Source: Spirosoma spitsbergense DSM 19989 (GTDB lineage: Bacteria > Bacteroidota > Bacteroidia > Cytophagales > Spirosomataceae). From it: DNA of 48,412 bases. Position 1 is the first letter of the stretch. Every line of letters begins with the position of its first letter. A program made the position numbers and the translations under genes. A model generated the notes under the pieces. It ran no database searches. It saw nothing but the letters and a program-made list of their open reading frames with translations, and had not been told where the DNA came from. Positions 27,056 through 35,363 of this stretch are shown in pieces. Location: the NCBI RefSeq assembly GCF_000374085.1, contig NZ_KB893574.1, positions 1 to 48,412 of the forward strand, read 5' to 3'.

Positions 27056-27712
27056 ATGGCAAACATAGATATCGAAAAAAAAAGGGGGGGCTCGATGTGG
27101 CCCTGGCTGTTGGGATTACTGCTGGTAGGTGCCGTATTAACGTTTATTTTCTGGCTACGCTATGATGACAAAAATGAACTGGCCCCTTTAAGCAATACTG
27201 AACAACGGGCCGGTTCCACTGATACTTACCCAAATGAGAAAGTCGCAGCCGGTGCCAATACGATGGCTCAACCAGTGAGTTCCTACGTAGAATGGTGTAG
27301 TAACATGCCGCAGAATGAGATGGGGCTGGATCATGAGTTTACCCGCAATGGGCTGGAGAGTATGGCCAATGCCCTGGCGGCTGTGGCGGAGAAGGTACCC
27401 AGCGTAAATCAGCAGCAGGTAAACCAGAAACTCATCCGAATGCGGGAGAATGCCGGTACAATTACCGAAAACTGGGAAAGTACATTTCATGCCAACAAGA
27501 TAAAGCAGGCATTTCAGGCAAGCACCGATGTATTTGAAGCGCTACAGCAGAGCTCATTTCCTGACCTGCAATCTGATGTACAGGAAATCCGGCAAATGGT
27601 CAACCAGATGGATACGAAAACGCTTACACTGAACCAGAAAAATAAAGTTAAGGATGTCTTCAGGTTGTCGGCTGATGTTTTGCAGAAGATGAGCCAGAAC
27701 AAGAGCAGTTGA
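27056..27712 (+). CDS. Membrane-anchored protein of unknown function
   Basis: A 218-residue protein with a short basic start, one membrane helix at about 14-34 (WPWLLGLLLVGAVLTFIFWL) and a polar, mostly helical body facing the periplasm or cytoplasm. The body contains a conserved-looking stretch (YVEWCSNMPQNEMGLDHEFT) and a helix-rich tail with no enzyme motif. It is followed 46 bp later by a PRC-barrel gene reading the same way. I do not recognise the family. The residues around Cys82 (WCSNMP) are the only unusual feature. Confidence 0.7.
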   Translation: MANIDIEKKRGGSMWPWLLGLLLVGAVLTFIFWLRYDDKNELAPLSNTEQRAGSTDTYPNEKVAAGANTMAQPVSSYVEWCSNMPQNEMGLDHEFTRNGLESMANALAAVAEKVPSVNQQQVNQKLIRMRENAGTITENWESTFHANKIKQAFQASTDVFEALQQSSFPDLQSDVQEIRQMVNQMDTKTLTLNQKNKVKDVFRLSADVLQKMSQNKSS

Positions 27713-27758
27713 TTGTATTACGGGGTATGACATCTTTCCCATCAAAACAGACAAGGTT

Positions 27759-28355
27759 ATGGCTGAATATGAAAACAGAACCGACAGAGATGATCTCCGG
27801 TCGGCCGGTAACACACTCTACCGACTGAGTGAGCTCGACGACTATAAAGTAGCGGATCATAGCGCCGACATCCGGAGTTGGGCCGTCAAAAGCCGGGATG
27901 GTAAGACCATTGGGCGGGTAAAAGACCTGTTAGTTGATCCGGTAGCCCGGAAGGTGCGGTATATCGATCTGAAACTCGATGATGAGTTTCTGGCCAACAC
28001 GGATACTATAGACATAAATTTGCTCGTACCCGTTGGAGCTGCCCGGCTGGACGCGGACGATGACAATGTCTTTATCGATCGAATCACAACGACCGATGAG
28101 CTTCGGTATTATCCCCGCTCAACGGGTCGCGCCCTAACCAGAGAATACGAACGGGCGGTTGTCAATTACCATACGGGCCTGCATCAGGACGGCCCGGGCT
28201 CATCAGCCGATATCCTAACCAATAATCATCCTAATCTGGCAAGTGGTAGCCAGGGTGATCCCATAATTGCTTATGACCGCAGTGACGACGATGTTTTTTA
28301 TAATCAGGACTGCTTTAAGACTGAGAGCCTTTACCAAAACCGCCCAATAAAGTAG
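27759..28355 (+). CDS. PRC-barrel domain protein
   Basis: A 198-residue soluble protein. Residues about 25-115 form a PRC-barrel (SRDGKTIGRVKDLLVDPVAR, then KVRYIDLKLDDEFLANTD), the small beta-barrel first known from the photosynthetic reaction centre H subunit and from RimM. The rest (about 120-198) is acidic and low in structure. Such proteins are frequent in Bacteroidota stress clusters, but no biochemical role is settled. It sits near a second PRC-barrel gene at 30232 that has two copies of the domain. Confidence 0.85.
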   Translation: MAEYENRTDRDDLRSAGNTLYRLSELDDYKVADHSADIRSWAVKSRDGKTIGRVKDLLVDPVARKVRYIDLKLDDEFLANTDTIDINLLVPVGAARLDADDDNVFIDRITTTDELRYYPRSTGRALTREYERAVVNYHTGLHQDGPGSSADILTNNHPNLASGSQGDPIIAYDRSDDDVFYNQDCFKTESLYQNRPIK

Positions 28356-28532
28356 TCATTACGCTTACGCCTTAGAAAAAGCCCGTCTGTCAGCGTACAT
28401 AAGGGATAACGAGCGAGGGTTGCCTTTGCCGCACCGCATCCGTATTAAGGCTTTCCTTTTGAGAAGGCCCGTGATTGGTTGGATGATGAGTAATCAATCC
28501 CCCATTGTTGGCATAATATTAACGTTTCTTGC

Positions 28533-29477
28533 ATGTACGAAGCCTTATTTGGTGCGCCGGTCATTCCGCTGGAGCGCCTGTGGACCATCGAAAAAGCCGC
28601 GCCGAACCTCATTATCTGGGCCGCGCCGATTATGTTTTTGCTGACTGGGGTTGAAATCCTGATTACGCATCTTCAGGAGAAGCCCTACTACAATAAACAG
28701 GAAACGATTGGGTCGACGCTGGTGGGTTTAGGCTCGGTCGTGATTGGTACCAGTCTGAAATTCGGGTTGCTATTTGGGGTAGTCTGGCTGTATAACCTGC
28801 TCCCCTGGCGCATGTCGCTTCAGTGGTGGACGTTTATTCCCTGCTACCTCATTTTTGATTTTTTCAATTACTGGGCACACCGCATTGCGCATGAGCGTCG
28901 ATTCTGGTGGACAACCCACGTGGTGCATCATTCGAGCGAATTCTACAACCTGACGGTTTCATTTCGCCTGAGCTGGATTCAAAACTTAAAAGTTATTTTT
29001 TTTCTGCCCGTAGCGCTGTTCGGATTTCACCCCATCGTTTTCTTTACCGTTAGCCAGGTGGCGGTCCTGTTTCAGTTCTGGGTGCATACCGAATACATCC
29101 GTCGGTTGCCCAGGTGGGTCGAGTTTATCTTCGCCACGCCGTCTAACCACCGGGTTCATCACGGATCGCAGGAGAAATACATCGATAAAAACTACGGGGC
29201 TACGTTTATTTTCTGGGACCGGCTGCTGGGAACCTACCAGCCGGAAGAAGAAGCACCGGTCTACGGCATCACGACGAACATCGGCAACAAGGCGAATCCG
29301 ATCCACATCAATTTCCACGAGTTCATCGACATGGTCAACGACGTGCGAAAGGCTCGTGGGCTTCGGCAAAAGCTGTTTTACTTCTACGGTAGTCCGGTTG
29401 CCGTGGCCCAAAAAAAGCAGCAGCTGGCCCGGCAGGAGAAGGAATTAGTAAATGAATTAATTGAGCAGCCGGTGTAA
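28533..29477 (+). CDS. Sterol desaturase / fatty-acid hydroxylase family membrane protein
   Basis: A 314-residue integral-membrane protein with about four helices and the eight-histidine diiron signature: HRIAHERRFWW, TTHVVHHSSEFYN and NHRVHHGSQ. The last is followed by YGATFIFWDRLLGTYQPEEE, typical of the family's C-terminal end. By family it is an oxygen-dependent hydroxylase or desaturase of a lipid, sterol-like or carotenoid substrate in the inner membrane. No partner electron-transfer gene is adjacent. A longer overlapping frame starting at 28420 is in another phase and looks like a shadow. Confidence 0.88.
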   Translation: MYEALFGAPVIPLERLWTIEKAAPNLIIWAAPIMFLLTGVEILITHLQEKPYYNKQETIGSTLVGLGSVVIGTSLKFGLLFGVVWLYNLLPWRMSLQWWTFIPCYLIFDFFNYWAHRIAHERRFWWTTHVVHHSSEFYNLTVSFRLSWIQNLKVIFFLPVALFGFHPIVFFTVSQVAVLFQFWVHTEYIRRLPRWVEFIFATPSNHRVHHGSQEKYIDKNYGATFIFWDRLLGTYQPEEEAPVYGITTNIGNKANPIHINFHEFIDMVNDVRKARGLRQKLFYFYGSPVAVAQKKQQLARQEKELVNELIEQPV

Positions 29478-29521
29478 CCTGTACAGCGGTATAAATTTAA
29501 TGTAAACGATTCAATCCTAGT

Positions 29522-29785
29522 ATGGAAAGCGAAGACAGAGAAGACATCATCCGGGCCAAACAGGCCATTTCACCCAATGGGCTGGAAAACCAGTCGGCTG
29601 AGGGGCATAGTGGGGTAAGCAGTGAACAACCCGTCAGCGACTTACCCGACGAGAAACTTCCCAATGACGATCTGAGAAACAAGTATACGGACGGCCCCGA
29701 CGAGCCGGGCGAAAACGTGCGGATTATGAATCCGAACCGCAATCCGAACGACAAGCCGGACATTGATAAACCGGCTTACGACTAG
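29522..29785 (+). CDS. Small acidic, probably disordered protein
   Basis: An 87-residue protein rich in Asp, Glu, Pro and Asn with no hydrophobic core (for example DLPDEKLPNDDLRNKYTDGP, then NPNRNPNDKPDIDKP). It starts 44 bp after the hydroxylase gene. Its composition is that of disordered stress-type proteins common in Bacteroidota. No family is recognised. Confidence 0.55.
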   Translation: MESEDREDIIRAKQAISPNGLENQSAEGHSGVSSEQPVSDLPDEKLPNDDLRNKYTDGPDEPGENVRIMNPNRNPNDKPDIDKPAYD

Positions 29786-29829
29786 ACCGGTTGAACGTGA
29801 TAACAAACTCATTTTAAGACTCGACAACG

Positions 29830-29975
29830 ATGAAAATTTAGTGATTGCCGCCGGTTTGTCCCTGGTGACCAGCCTGACGCAGGCGCAGAATGTAACGGTT
29901 GACACCGACAGAAAATTGAACACTGATGTTAACCTGATTTTTGAAAAATACACGGCCAGGGCGGATACATATTAA
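29830..29975 (+). pseudogene. Small secreted protein with one-base deletion near its start
   Basis: An ATG at 29830 followed by AAA ATT TAG stops at once, but inserting one A in that A-run gives MKNLVIAAGLSLVTSLTQAQ, a perfect signal peptide, followed by NVTVDTDRKLNTDVNLIFEK and a stop at 29973-29975. The mature part is only about 30 residues and resembles the first strand of DUF4136-type lipoproteins, but that is a weak guess. The coding region is therefore damaged twice, at the start and by early truncation. Confidence 0.5.
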
Positions 29976-30231
29976 TTAATCGATCGAATGCACCTGTATC
30001 GATGGTTTTCCTGTTGGGATGGGGTTCTGTTCCAGGAGCTTATTTACCCCTGACAGGCGATCCTGGCAGTAACTACCTCTATAAAATCACATCCCTGAAG
30101 GGGGCAAAATCCTGGGGATCTTTTATCATAAATCGTACTCGTTAACCAAAACGCCACCTGGCGTTGAAGTCAGTAATGGATAGGGGGATGAATGTCAATA
30201 CGCCTAACGGATCAGTCTAAACAAAAAAACT

Positions 30232-30996
30232 ATGAAACGCAGTGCTGAGAGTTTAATAGGGTATACGATGGGGGCTACTGATGGAGAAATCGGCAAAGTC
30301 GAAGCGTTTTTCTTCGATGACCAGACGTGGTCGATTCGGTATTTCGTTGTCGAAACCGGTAGCTGGCTATTCGGCCGGAAAGTACTTATTTCTCCTGAGG
30401 CCATTGAATCGCCTGAGTGGAATAATCATGTCCTGCCGACAAACCTAACGAAAGATCAAATCAGGAATAGTCCGGACATAAACACGGAAAAACCAGTTAC
30501 CCGGCAGGAAGCGATTAAATTAAACGAACATTATCCCTGGACAGGTTACTGGGGTGGTGGCTACGCAGGCGGTGGTATGGGGGCTCCCGGCCTTTTGATC
30601 CCAATGACCGTAGCGGCAACACCCACGCCTATACCACAGGAGGCTTCAGATAGTATTACGGAAGATTCACACTTGCGAAGTACCACTTCGGTGAAAGGCT
30701 ATGGTATCCACGCAACGGATGTAGATCTGGGTACGGTCGACGATTTTATACTGGACGACAAAAACTGGGAAATCAGTTTTCTGGTGATTAGTACAGGTAG
30801 CTGGTTAACCGGTCAACAGGTACTTATAGCGCCAAACCGGATTACGACCATAAACTGGTCTACCTCTACTGTACTGGTGGACGTTTCGGCGGAACAGGTA
30901 AAAAACAGTCCTGAATACGACCCCAGACAACCCATCAATGAGGTCCTGGAGAAAAACCTTTATGACTATTACGGCCGGCCAGTTACTATCGAATAA
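30232..30996 (+). CDS. Tandem PRC-barrel domain protein
   Basis: A 254-residue protein with two PRC-barrel repeats. The first (about 5-85) has MGATDGEIGKVEAFFFDDQT, then WSIRYFVVETGSWLFGRKVL. The second (about 148-230) has ATDVDLGTVDDFILDDKNWE, then FLVISTGSWLTGQQVLIAP. Both share the V-E-T-G-S-W-L / I-S-T-G-S-W-L strand. The linker is Gly-rich (GGGYAGGGMGAPG). This two-copy form is common in Bacteroidota and cyanobacteria but has no defined activity. It belongs to the 27-31 kb group of small stress-like genes. Confidence 0.85.
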   Translation: MKRSAESLIGYTMGATDGEIGKVEAFFFDDQTWSIRYFVVETGSWLFGRKVLISPEAIESPEWNNHVLPTNLTKDQIRNSPDINTEKPVTRQEAIKLNEHYPWTGYWGGGYAGGGMGAPGLLIPMTVAATPTPIPQEASDSITEDSHLRSTTSVKGYGIHATDVDLGTVDDFILDDKNWEISFLVISTGSWLTGQQVLIAPNRITTINWSTSTVLVDVSAEQVKNSPEYDPRQPINEVLEKNLYDYYGRPVTIE

Positions 30997-31185
30997 TACT
31001 CCTTCTTTTTCCTGATCCATTTGATTGGCTAAATGATTTGTGGTTGTACTGGGTTGAAGGCCACGAAAGGTCATTTGGTCTTGTTTTAAGGCGACTATGA
31101 TTCGGTCAATATTTTCTAAACAAATAATAAAATGTTGAATAACCTTCTTTGTAAGCTTTTTTTTCGAAATACCGAGCAATCTGAA

Positions 31186-31650
31186 ATGCGCTACTTTTTC
31201 CGAAAATCTTCACTACTGCTTTTTTGGTTGGCTATAAGCTTAGCATGGCTGCCGTCACACTGTTTTGCTCAGATAGACTGCCCTTCCATTAATGTAAAAA
31301 TCCAGAATATAAGTAACAATACCGGGGTTATCGCCTGCGCGATTTTTGAATCCGAGAAAGGTTTCCCTGGTAAATTTCTAAAATTCGCATCCAAGATCAT
31401 GTTAACACAAATAAGTGGAAAAGATGCGAGTTTTGAGTTTTCAGATATTAAACCGGGAAAATATGCTATTGCCGTGATCCATGATGAAAACCGCAACAGC
31501 AAACTTGATACTAATCTGTTCGGGATACCGACAGAAGGGTATGGTTTTTCCAGTGGTGCAGAGGTCACAATGAGTGCCCCTTCGTTTTCCGATGCTGTAT
31601 TTTCATATGATGGAAGAAAACTGCAAATGTCTATATCGCTTAACTATTAG
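31186..31650 (+). CDS. Secreted DUF2141 protein
   Basis: A 154-residue protein from ATG 31186; the frame opens at 31132 but the signal peptide starts at the inner Met (MRYFFRKSSLLLFWLAISLA). The mature part is a DUF2141 domain with NNTGVIACAIFESEKGFPGK, then FSDIKPGKYAIAVIHDENRN and SKLDTNLFGIPTEGYGFSSG, a Ca-binding-like D-E-N-x-N-x-x-L-D turn within the beta sandwich. The biochemical role of the family is unknown. The next 80 bases lead into the IS3 remnant. Confidence 0.85.
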   Translation: MRYFFRKSSLLLFWLAISLAWLPSHCFAQIDCPSINVKIQNISNNTGVIACAIFESEKGFPGKFLKFASKIMLTQISGKDASFEFSDIKPGKYAIAVIHDENRNSKLDTNLFGIPTEGYGFSSGAEVTMSAPSFSDAVFSYDGRKLQMSISLNY

Positions 31651-31692
31651 ATTTTAAAATTCAGCTTGTGTATAATGGTCCCGCTTTTTTGT

Positions 31693-31705
31693 ACCACCCC
31701 TTAAG
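31693..31705 (+). repeat. 13-bp direct repeat, left copy (ACCACCCCTTAAG)
   Basis: Identical to 33324-33336. The two copies bracket the IS3 orfA piece and the IS110 element. They may mark an internal deletion of the IS3 element or an old end duplication. Confidence 0.7.
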
Positions 31706-31802
31706 CTTGTCGGAATGGTTGCTAACTTAGTCAACCGCTCAGGCGGCCCTGCATGCAAGCAAAAAGTCGTCGTCAGTTCACTGCCGAGTTCAAGGTGAAG
31801 CG

Positions 31803-32034
31803 GGGCCGCCCTTTAGGTTTGCGTCATGGTAAGAAACCAAGAATTGGTAGCTTGCCAGTAGTCAACCAGAGTGGGGTAATCTAAGGGGCCGCCAGGGAGA
31901 AAGACCTATGCTCGGATTTAGAACCCCACTCTGTTAGACTTGCAATGGCTCAGATAGAAAGACGGGTTCGTGGCCCATTACAAGGGTTTGAGCAACGGCA
32001 AGTCAGTTGACTGATAACCAAAACTAAACGCTTT
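31803..32034 (+). ncRNA. Predicted bridge RNA of IS110 copy 1
   Basis: The leader before the transposase shows an 11-bp perfect stem at 31867-31877 and 31923-31933. Its loop holds GCTCGGATTT (31910-31919), the exact reverse complement of this element's right end AAATCCGAGC (33050-33059), and GGGGCCGCC like the left end. A second nested stem pairs 31937-31943 with 31998-32004 and GCTCA (31948) with TGAGC (31989). The second IS110 copy keeps these pairings by compensatory changes. IS110 recombinases are known to use a leader-encoded bridge RNA with donor and target loops; the first hairpin fits a donor loop. RNA ends and target guides are not resolved. Confidence 0.65.
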
Positions 32035-33042
32035 ATGGACATTTTCCACTACGTCGGCATTGACATTAGTAAAGCAACACTCGATTGGGCCATCTTTGAT
32101 GGCAAGACTCTGGTCTTACAAACAACTACGTCCAACACAGTTACTGGAATCAAAACTGCCCTGCGGCAGTTGAAAGCACTTGTTAGCTGGAACCCCGAAA
32201 AAGCCGTGTTCTGCATGGAACACACTGGCATCTACAATGCTCATCTACTTGAATTCCTCTACAAAGCCAAGCTGCCAATTTGGTTAGAAAACAGCACTCA
32301 AATTAAGCAAGCGGGTGGGATGCAACGGGGCAAGAGCGACGCAGTCGATGCCCGACGCATTGCTGAGTACGCGTATCGGTTCCGTGATCAGATGCGTTTG
32401 TGGGAACCACCCCGCCAAATCCTCCAACAGCTCTCGTTCTTAAGTGCTGTTCGTCAGAGGCTTATCCAAGCCCATAATCTCTTGGCTGGCCCACTCGCCG
32501 AACAGGAATCATTTGTGGAAACTACCCTGCAAAAAAAGTTGCAGGCCACTTCCAGGAAATCGCTGATCGCACTCAAAGACGAACAAAAAGCCATTGATGC
32601 TCAAATTGACACGCTGATTCAAGGTGATAGCCGACTTAAAGAACTATTTAACCTGATAGTTTCCGTTCCCGGCGTTGGTGCTATCACCGCTACCGAAATA
32701 TTGGTTGCTACCAATGAATTGAAAACTATCAGCGATCCTAAAAAGATGGCCTGTCATGCAGGCGTTGCCCCTTTCGAGCACCGCTCAGGAACCAGTGTGC
32801 GTGGTAAAACCCAAGTGAGCCACCAGGCTCGTAAAAGGTTGAAATCCCTGTTTCATTTAGGGGCCATGTCCACCATCCGCATGAAAGGGGAATTACAGGA
32901 CTACTATCAGCGAAAGGTGGGCGAAGGCAAAAATAAAATGCTAGTGCTGAACGCGGTTCGCAATAAACTTATTCACCGCATCTATGCAGTTGTTAAGCGG
33001 GGCAAAAAATATGACGAAAAGTATGTCTCACCACTTGCATAA
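32035..33042 (+). CDS. IS110-family transposase (DEDD N-terminal, Tnp_20-type C-terminal)
   Basis: A 335-residue recombinase. The RuvC-like DEDD domain starts with HYVGIDISKATLDWAIFDGK (first Asp), then CMEHTGIYNAHLLEFL (Glu), and GGMQRGKSDAVDARRIAEYA (two Asp in S-D-A-V-D-A-R). The C-terminal serine-recombinase-like part has SVPGVGAITATEILVATNEL, then KKMACHAGVAPFEHRSGTSV with the candidate catalytic Ser, and RNKLIHRIYAVVKRGKKYD. All key blocks are intact, so it may be active. It is the only protein of the element and should act with the leader RNA. Confidence 0.95.
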   Translation: MDIFHYVGIDISKATLDWAIFDGKTLVLQTTTSNTVTGIKTALRQLKALVSWNPEKAVFCMEHTGIYNAHLLEFLYKAKLPIWLENSTQIKQAGGMQRGKSDAVDARRIAEYAYRFRDQMRLWEPPRQILQQLSFLSAVRQRLIQAHNLLAGPLAEQESFVETTLQKKLQATSRKSLIALKDEQKAIDAQIDTLIQGDSRLKELFNLIVSVPGVGAITATEILVATNELKTISDPKKMACHAGVAPFEHRSGTSVRGKTQVSHQARKRLKSLFHLGAMSTIRMKGELQDYYQRKVGEGKNKMLVLNAVRNKLIHRIYAVVKRGKKYDEKYVSPLA

Positions 33043-33323
33043 ACCATAGAAATCCGAGCGGTCGTTTTAGAAGTACTCCGTCAGGATAAGACGCTCAACC
33101 AGATAGCTAGCGAGCATGATCTGCATCCGCAGTTAGTGCAGACCGCCCCGGCGGCCCAGCTGAAAACAGGCATTTTTAGCTGCTGCTCCGCAACTATTCG
33201 ATCAACAGAAGGGAACCGAGAAGCCCATTACCGATGAAACAGGGCCGCTCTACGAACAGACTGGACGGCTTCAGCCGGGTGGCCGGTGCCATGGAGTTGA
33301 CCTGGCTCAAAAAAAAATTAGCG

Positions 33324-33336
33324 ACCACCCCTTAAG
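33324..33336 (+). repeat. 13-bp direct repeat, right copy
   Basis: Identical to 31693-31705 (ACCACCCCTTAAG). See the left copy for context. Confidence 0.7.
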
Positions 33337-33430
33337 CCAGCGACGAGCCATAATTGAGCGCGCTCATACAGCATTAAGCCTGCGCCGACAGTGTTGGTTA
33401 CTGAGTGGGTTAATAGACTACCTTTTTGTA

Positions 33431-34675
33431 ATGGATTTACTCACGCTAATTACACTCCTGATTGTTGGCGCAGCCTTTTTTGCCTACATCAACACCCGGC
33501 TATTGAAACTACCAGACGCCATTGGAATTATGGTGTTGTCCTTATTTTTTTCCTCACTGCTTATTGGCTTAAATGCTATTCAACCCACCTGGTTTACACC
33601 CATTAAGCAAGCAATAGCACAGATTGATTTTGAGCGGGTCCTCTTCGATGTGATGCTCAGCTTCCTTTTGTTTGCCGGTGCCTTTCATACTAATGCAGCT
33701 CAACTGCGAGTCGAGCGTCGGTCCGTCATGCTGTTTGCCTTCGTGGGTGTTTTATTAAGTACGGCTTTTATTGGAACGGGCCTGTATTACCTGGCAGGCT
33801 GGCTAGGCTTTGCTTTACCCTACACGGTCAGTTTGCTATTTGGTGCCTTGATCTCCCCCACCGATCCCATTGCTGTGCTGGGGATTCTGGCTAAGTTCAA
33901 ATTACCCGAAAGCGTCAAGCTCAATATTGTGGGTGAATCGTTGTTTAACGACGGAGTGGGCGTAGTCATCTTTGCTACTGTTTACCGCATCGTTGTCGAC
34001 GGATCAGTAGACATCAGCGCGGGCGAGATCGGGCTGGCGTTTCTGGAAGAAGCGGGTGGAGGGGTGCTCTTCGGCCTGGCGCTCGGCTATGTCATGCACC
34101 GGCTGCTACGCCCGATCAACCATTACCAGACCGAAGTTATTGTTACAGTAGCGGGTGTAATGGGGGGGTATCTACTGGCGCAGCAGTTGCACATTTCGGG
34201 GCCCCTGGCGATGGTAGTGGCTGGCTTGTTTGTTGGTGATCACGCCCGTGAACACGCGATGAATCATCAAACAGAAGAATACATCGCTAAATTCTGGGAG
34301 TTGATCGACAGTATCCTAAACGCCGTATTGTTTCTCTTAATCGGACTGGAACTGATACAAGTCGATTTTCAGGCAAGCTATTGGCTTATCTGTCTACTGG
34401 TGATTGGCTTGGTACTCCTGGGGCGCTTTGTGGCTATCTGGGTTCCTTACCTCCTGGCTCGCCCCTGGCTGAAGCTCAACGCCAAAGCGCCCATCATGCT
34501 CACCTGGGGCGGGTTACGAGGAGGCATATCGATAGCACTGGCTTTGTCCATTCCTAATACCTTGCCCCAAAAAGACCTGTTGGTCACCATAACCTACGCT
34601 GTTGTGCTGTTTTCGATAATTGTCCAGGGGCTGACCATAGAGCAGCTCATCCAACGATTGTATCCCGATGAATAA
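33431..34675 (+). CDS. CPA1-family Na+/H+ antiporter
   Basis: A 414-residue protein with about 12-13 membrane helices. CPA1/NhaP hallmarks are seen: FDVMLSFLLFAGAFHTNAAQ, ALISPTDPIAVLGILAKFKL (the P-T-D-P-I-A-V ion-site helix), VGESLFNDGVGVVIFATVYR (the N-D-G pair) and TWGGLRGGISIALALSIP (the G-G-L-R-G loop). It exchanges cytoplasmic Na+ (or K+) for protons across the inner membrane. The gene starts right after the decayed IS3 element, only 11 bp from recognisable transposase sequence, so its promoter may lie within mobile-element DNA. No cytoplasmic regulatory tail follows; the length is at the short end of the family. Confidence 0.92.
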   Translation: MDLLTLITLLIVGAAFFAYINTRLLKLPDAIGIMVLSLFFSSLLIGLNAIQPTWFTPIKQAIAQIDFERVLFDVMLSFLLFAGAFHTNAAQLRVERRSVMLFAFVGVLLSTAFIGTGLYYLAGWLGFALPYTVSLLFGALISPTDPIAVLGILAKFKLPESVKLNIVGESLFNDGVGVVIFATVYRIVVDGSVDISAGEIGLAFLEEAGGGVLFGLALGYVMHRLLRPINHYQTEVIVTVAGVMGGYLLAQQLHISGPLAMVVAGLFVGDHAREHAMNHQTEEYIAKFWELIDSILNAVLFLLIGLELIQVDFQASYWLICLLVIGLVLLGRFVAIWVPYLLARPWLKLNAKAPIMLTWGGLRGGISIALALSIPNTLPQKDLLVTITYAVVLFSIIVQGLTIEQLIQRLYPDE

Positions 34676-35363
34676 TAGGGTATCTAACCCAGTTGGGATA
34701 TTTCCGCCGGATTAGTGGATGTACATCTAGTGGTTCATCAGTGACTGTCGATCTGTAGCAGCCAAAGACTGAACATAACGACGCAAAGGGCTGATGACGA
34801 AAGAACGAGACGGCCATTGACTGGCTCCCATTTCGCTACACTTTCTGCTTTTCATCTTCCCTGTCCAGCAGTCCAGTGGATATACCCCAGCTGTATCAGC
34901 TATTCCATTATACTTATACAAGTACCGTCTCTGACTCAACTTGTTCAGGCAGGAATTAGCTCAACAATACTTCGTAAGCATCTGGTATATGTTACACAGC
35001 TACATATCATGGTTATTTCTATACACGCTCCCCTCCTCCTTCAGGCGACCTTTTTCGTCCAATAAAATCATTAACTATTTGCGTCAATTTTAACCGTCGA
35101 TAAAAAACGTCCAAAAAAACGTCCAACCTATTCTCGGACTAGACATTTATACTAAATAATTATTCAGCCACACAAAGTGCGTAAGAGCCAGTTGGGAGGA
35201 GGTCACACACAGTATTTTAGCGCTCTTCCTACTGGTTTTTACACTAGTGATAACGATCATGGTCAAGAATGATATCGGTCATAGTCAACTTACTCAACAG
35301 CAGGTATATTTGGCCAAATATTGATTTGACCTACTATGAAATTTTTTATGACTTTCACGATGG
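34676..35363. other. Intergenic, no recognisable gene
   Basis: Nearly 700 bp after the antiporter. Short open frames exist on both strands but none has protein-like composition or a family match. The base composition turns AT-rich from about 35060, which may be a regulatory area of the decayed gene that follows. Confidence 0.5.

Larger units (their letters stand above)
31801..33060 (+). mobile_element. IS110-family insertion sequence, copy 1
   Basis: An intact-looking element of about 1260 bp inserted in an IS3 orfA. The left end begins CGGGGCCGCCC and the right end is AAATCCGAGCG. A shared CG at both junctions is my best guess for the exchanged core. It has a roughly 230-nt leader and one transposase gene, and no terminal inverted repeats, as expected of IS110. 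Rejoining the IS3 reading frame across the site leaves a small frame discrepancy, so the exact crossover is unresolved. A relative lies at 46658. Confidence 0.75.
31680..33420. mobile_element. IS3-family element, decayed and split by an IS110 insertion
   Basis: The left piece has an orfA start at ATG 31753 (MQAKSRRQFTAEFKVK), the usual opening of IS3 OrfA proteins. The reading then jumps across the IS110 insertion to VVLEVLRQDKTLNQIASEHD (from about 33061), with LHPQLVQ next. Fragments of the OrfA tail and OrfB start follow to about 33420 (RRAIIERAHTALSLRRQCWL), with stops and shifts. The DDE core of OrfB is lost. Outer ends are approximate; a 13-bp direct repeat sits at 31693 and 33324. Confidence 0.75.

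Noticed and set aside
28420..28644. 74-codon frame overlapping the start of the hydroxylase gene
   Set aside because: Different phase from the conserved histidine-box protein, rich in Arg and Ser, with no motif; a shadow.
34727..35065. Short frames of 70 and 82 codons on opposite strands
   Set aside because: They overlap one another, have unconvincing composition, and match no family I know.
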